From NCBI GenBank assembly GCA_035288965.1, contig DATDYQ010000069.1, positions 1 to 6,375 of the forward strand: a DNA stretch of 6,375 nt, given 5' to 3'. The notes below the pieces were generated by a model that was not told the origin of the DNA, ran no database searches, and saw only the letters and a program-made list of their open reading frames with translations. Positions 4,913 to 6,375 of the stretch are shown here, piece by piece. This stretch comes from DATDYQ01 sp035288965 (GTDB lineage: Archaea; Nanobdellota; Nanobdellia; SCGC-AAA011-G17; JAGVZF01). The position numbers were made by a program, and so were the translations under genes. How positions within the stretch are numbered: the first letter of the stretch is position 1; each line of letters begins with the position of its first letter.

Positions 4913-4933
4913 ACTATTTATCAAATTTTTACC

Positions 4934-6375
4934 ATGTTAGATCCTAAGATAAAAGAGAAGCAATGGAGCAAAGATTTTGAAAATGAAATTTATGAATCTT
5001 GGAAAAGAAATAAAGATTATAAATTTGTTAAAAATGACAAGAAAATTTATTCTATAGACACCCCACCGCCTTATGTTAACACTTCTATACATATCGGGCA
5101 AGCAACGACTTATGTTTTGATGGATATGTTTGCTAGATATAGGAGAATGAAAGGATTTAATGTTTTGTTTCCCTTAGGATTGGATAGAAATGGATTACCT
5201 ATTGAGGTAGCTGCTGAAAAGAAATTTAAGATAAAATTAACTGAAGTTCCTAGAGAAACTTTTATTGAATATTGTAAAAAGGTTTTAGAAGAAACAAGCA
5301 ATGAAAGTGTTGATTCTTATTTAAGATTAGGAATAAGTTTTAATTCTTTTGAAGTTGGAAATAAGATTGGAGATGTTTATTACACTGATAGTGATGATTA
5401 CAGGCAATTAACTCAGGAAACTTTTATTGATTTATGGAATAAAGGATTAATTTATGAAGATGAAAGAGCAAACAATTATTGTCCAGGATGTCAAACAACA
5501 ATAGCAGATGCTGAAATTGAATATGAAGAATTAAAGAGTTTTTTCAATGATATTAAATTTAAAGTTAAGGAAACTGGAGAAGATATAATAATAGGAACAA
5601 CAAGACCAGAGTTAATTCCAAGCTGCGGGATGATAATTTATAATCCAAATGATAAAAGATATAAACATTTGAAAGGAAAACATGCTATAACCCCTATTTT
5701 TAACAAAGAAGTTCCAATTATGGAGCATAGTTTTGCACAACAAGATAAAGGAACTGGATTAATGATGATGTGCAGCTTTGGGGATGTTACTGATATAAGA
5801 TTTTTTAGAGAGATGAAATTAAAACCAATTATTTCTATAAATAAAGATGGAACTATGAATGAAAATGCTGGATTTTTGAAAGGAATGAATATAAAAGATG
5901 CACAAAAGGCTTTAGCTTTAAAAATAAAAGAAGAAGGATTATTAGCAAAGCAAGAAAGAATCGTTCATAGAACTCCGATATGTGAGAGAAGTAAAGATCC
6001 GATTGAATTTATTTTTATGAAAGAATATTATGTCAAGCAATTAGACTATAAAGAAAAAATGATGGAGATTGCTAAGAAAATTAATTTTTATCATGAAAAT
6101 TCAAGACAGATATTAATTGATTGGATAAATTCAGTAAGTATTGATTGGCCGATAACAAGAAGAAGATATTATGCTACAGAAGTTCCTTTATGGTATTGCA
6201 AGAAATGTAATGAAATTATTGTTCCTGAAAAAGGAAGATATTACAAACCTTGGAAGGAAAATCCACCAATAAAAAAATGTAAGTGTGGAAGTACTGAATT
6301 TAGAGGTGATCAAAGAGTTTTGGATACATGGTTTGATTCAAGTATTAGTCCATTATATATCTTAAAATATTCTAG
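4934..6375 (+). CDS. valS: Valyl-tRNA synthetase, N-terminal part
   Basis: This class I synthetase charges tRNA-Val with valine. The frame runs unbroken from ATG 4934 to the window end (480 complete codons); the C-terminal half with the KMSKS loop and anticodon-binding domain is outside. The active-site opening is IDTPPPYVNTSIHIGQ (41-56), followed by RMKGFNVLFPLGLDRNGLPIE. A zinc-type CPGC knuckle lies at 183-186. The CP1 editing domain shows GTTRPE (221-226) and CSFGDVTD (280-287), whose D284 and D287 fit the archaeal valyl editing pocket that removes Thr-tRNA. RRRYYATEVPLWYCKKC leads to a second knuckle (C422, C425, C449, C451), then DTWFDSSISPL (464-474). CTFGDxxD- and DTWFDSSISPL-type segments distinguish archaeal ValRS from IleRS and LeuRS. 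The class signature reads HIGQ instead of HIGH. It lies 21 nt after the Lrp-like gene, has no Shine-Dalgarno sequence and is probably cytosolic. Confidence 0.93.
   Translation, partial: MLDPKIKEKQWSKDFENEIYESWKRNKDYKFVKNDKKIYSIDTPPPYVNTSIHIGQATTYVLMDMFARYRRMKGFNVLFPLGLDRNGLPIEVAAEKKFKIKLTEVPRETFIEYCKKVLEETSNESVDSYLRLGISFNSFEVGNKIGDVYYTDSDDYRQLTQETFIDLWNKGLIYEDERANNYCPGCQTTIADAEIEYEELKSFFNDIKFKVKETGEDIIIGTTRPELIPSCGMIIYNPNDKRYKHLKGKHAITPIFNKEVPIMEHSFAQQDKGTGLMMMCSFGDVTDIRFFREMKLKPIISINKDGTMNENAGFLKGMNIKDAQKALALKIKEEGLLAKQERIVHRTPICERSKDPIEFIFMKEYYVKQLDYKEKMMEIAKKINFYHENSRQILIDWINSVSIDWPITRRRYYATEVPLWYCKKCNEIIVPEKGRYYKPWKENPPIKKCKCGSTEFRGDQRVLDTWFDSSISPLYILKYS

Noticed and set aside
5110..5301. 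63-aa open frame on the minus strand
   Set aside because: It lies wholly inside the valS reading frame, has no promoter or ribosome binding site, and shows no recognisable motif. It is a shadow of valS.
1..6375. CRISPR array or insertion sequence
   Set aside because: No regularly spaced repeats, no terminal inverted repeats and no transposase frame were found.

Overview
The window is very AT-rich, and its starts mostly carry a TATA box about 25-30 nt upstream with no ribosome binding site. The genes are archaeal in type: an archaeal-type valyl-tRNA synthetase, a double Lrp/AsnC regulator, an archaeal RelB/RelE pair, and a short membrane protein with a prepilin-like N-terminus. Together with the small compact genes, this suggests a DPANN-type archaeon, perhaps near Woesearchaeota/Pacearchaeota. 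That placement is an inference from sequence style and remembered homologues, not from a search.

Layout. 1-101 (minus) is the 5' end of a short membrane/pilin-like protein. 211-1017 (plus) is a short fold-type II PLP enzyme of the threonine synthase kind. 1023-1118 (minus) is tRNA-Phe(GAA), interrupted in the D-loop by a 22-nt insert that folds as a bulge-helix-bulge-like intron. 1159-1650 (minus) is a small protein with a possible PD-(D/E)xK nuclease motif. 1723-2432 (plus) is a three-gene chain with two 8-nt overlaps: a two-helix membrane protein, a RelB-like antitoxin and a RelE/ParE toxin that starts at TTG. 2448-3293 (minus) is a SAM methyltransferase resembling glycine/sarcosine N-methyltransferases. 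3382-3816 (minus) is an unknown two-helix membrane protein, the only gene here with a clear Shine-Dalgarno sequence. 3935-4912 (plus) is a tandem Lrp/AsnC regulator, followed after 21 nt by valS (4934 to the window end, incomplete). valS is the longest reading frame in the window.

How they work together. The clear functional units are the toxin-antitoxin operon with its membrane-protein leader, and possibly Lrp-valS, where an amino-acid-sensing regulator precedes valine tRNA charging. The other genes look independently transcribed. The same TTTATATA box recurs at four starts at nearly constant spacing, including the tRNA. The most notable object is the tRNA-Phe, with a non-canonical D-loop intron and a promoter placed so close that almost no 5' leader is expected. 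No CRISPR array, insertion sequence or replication origin was seen, and there is no gene-free stretch longer than 300 bases.
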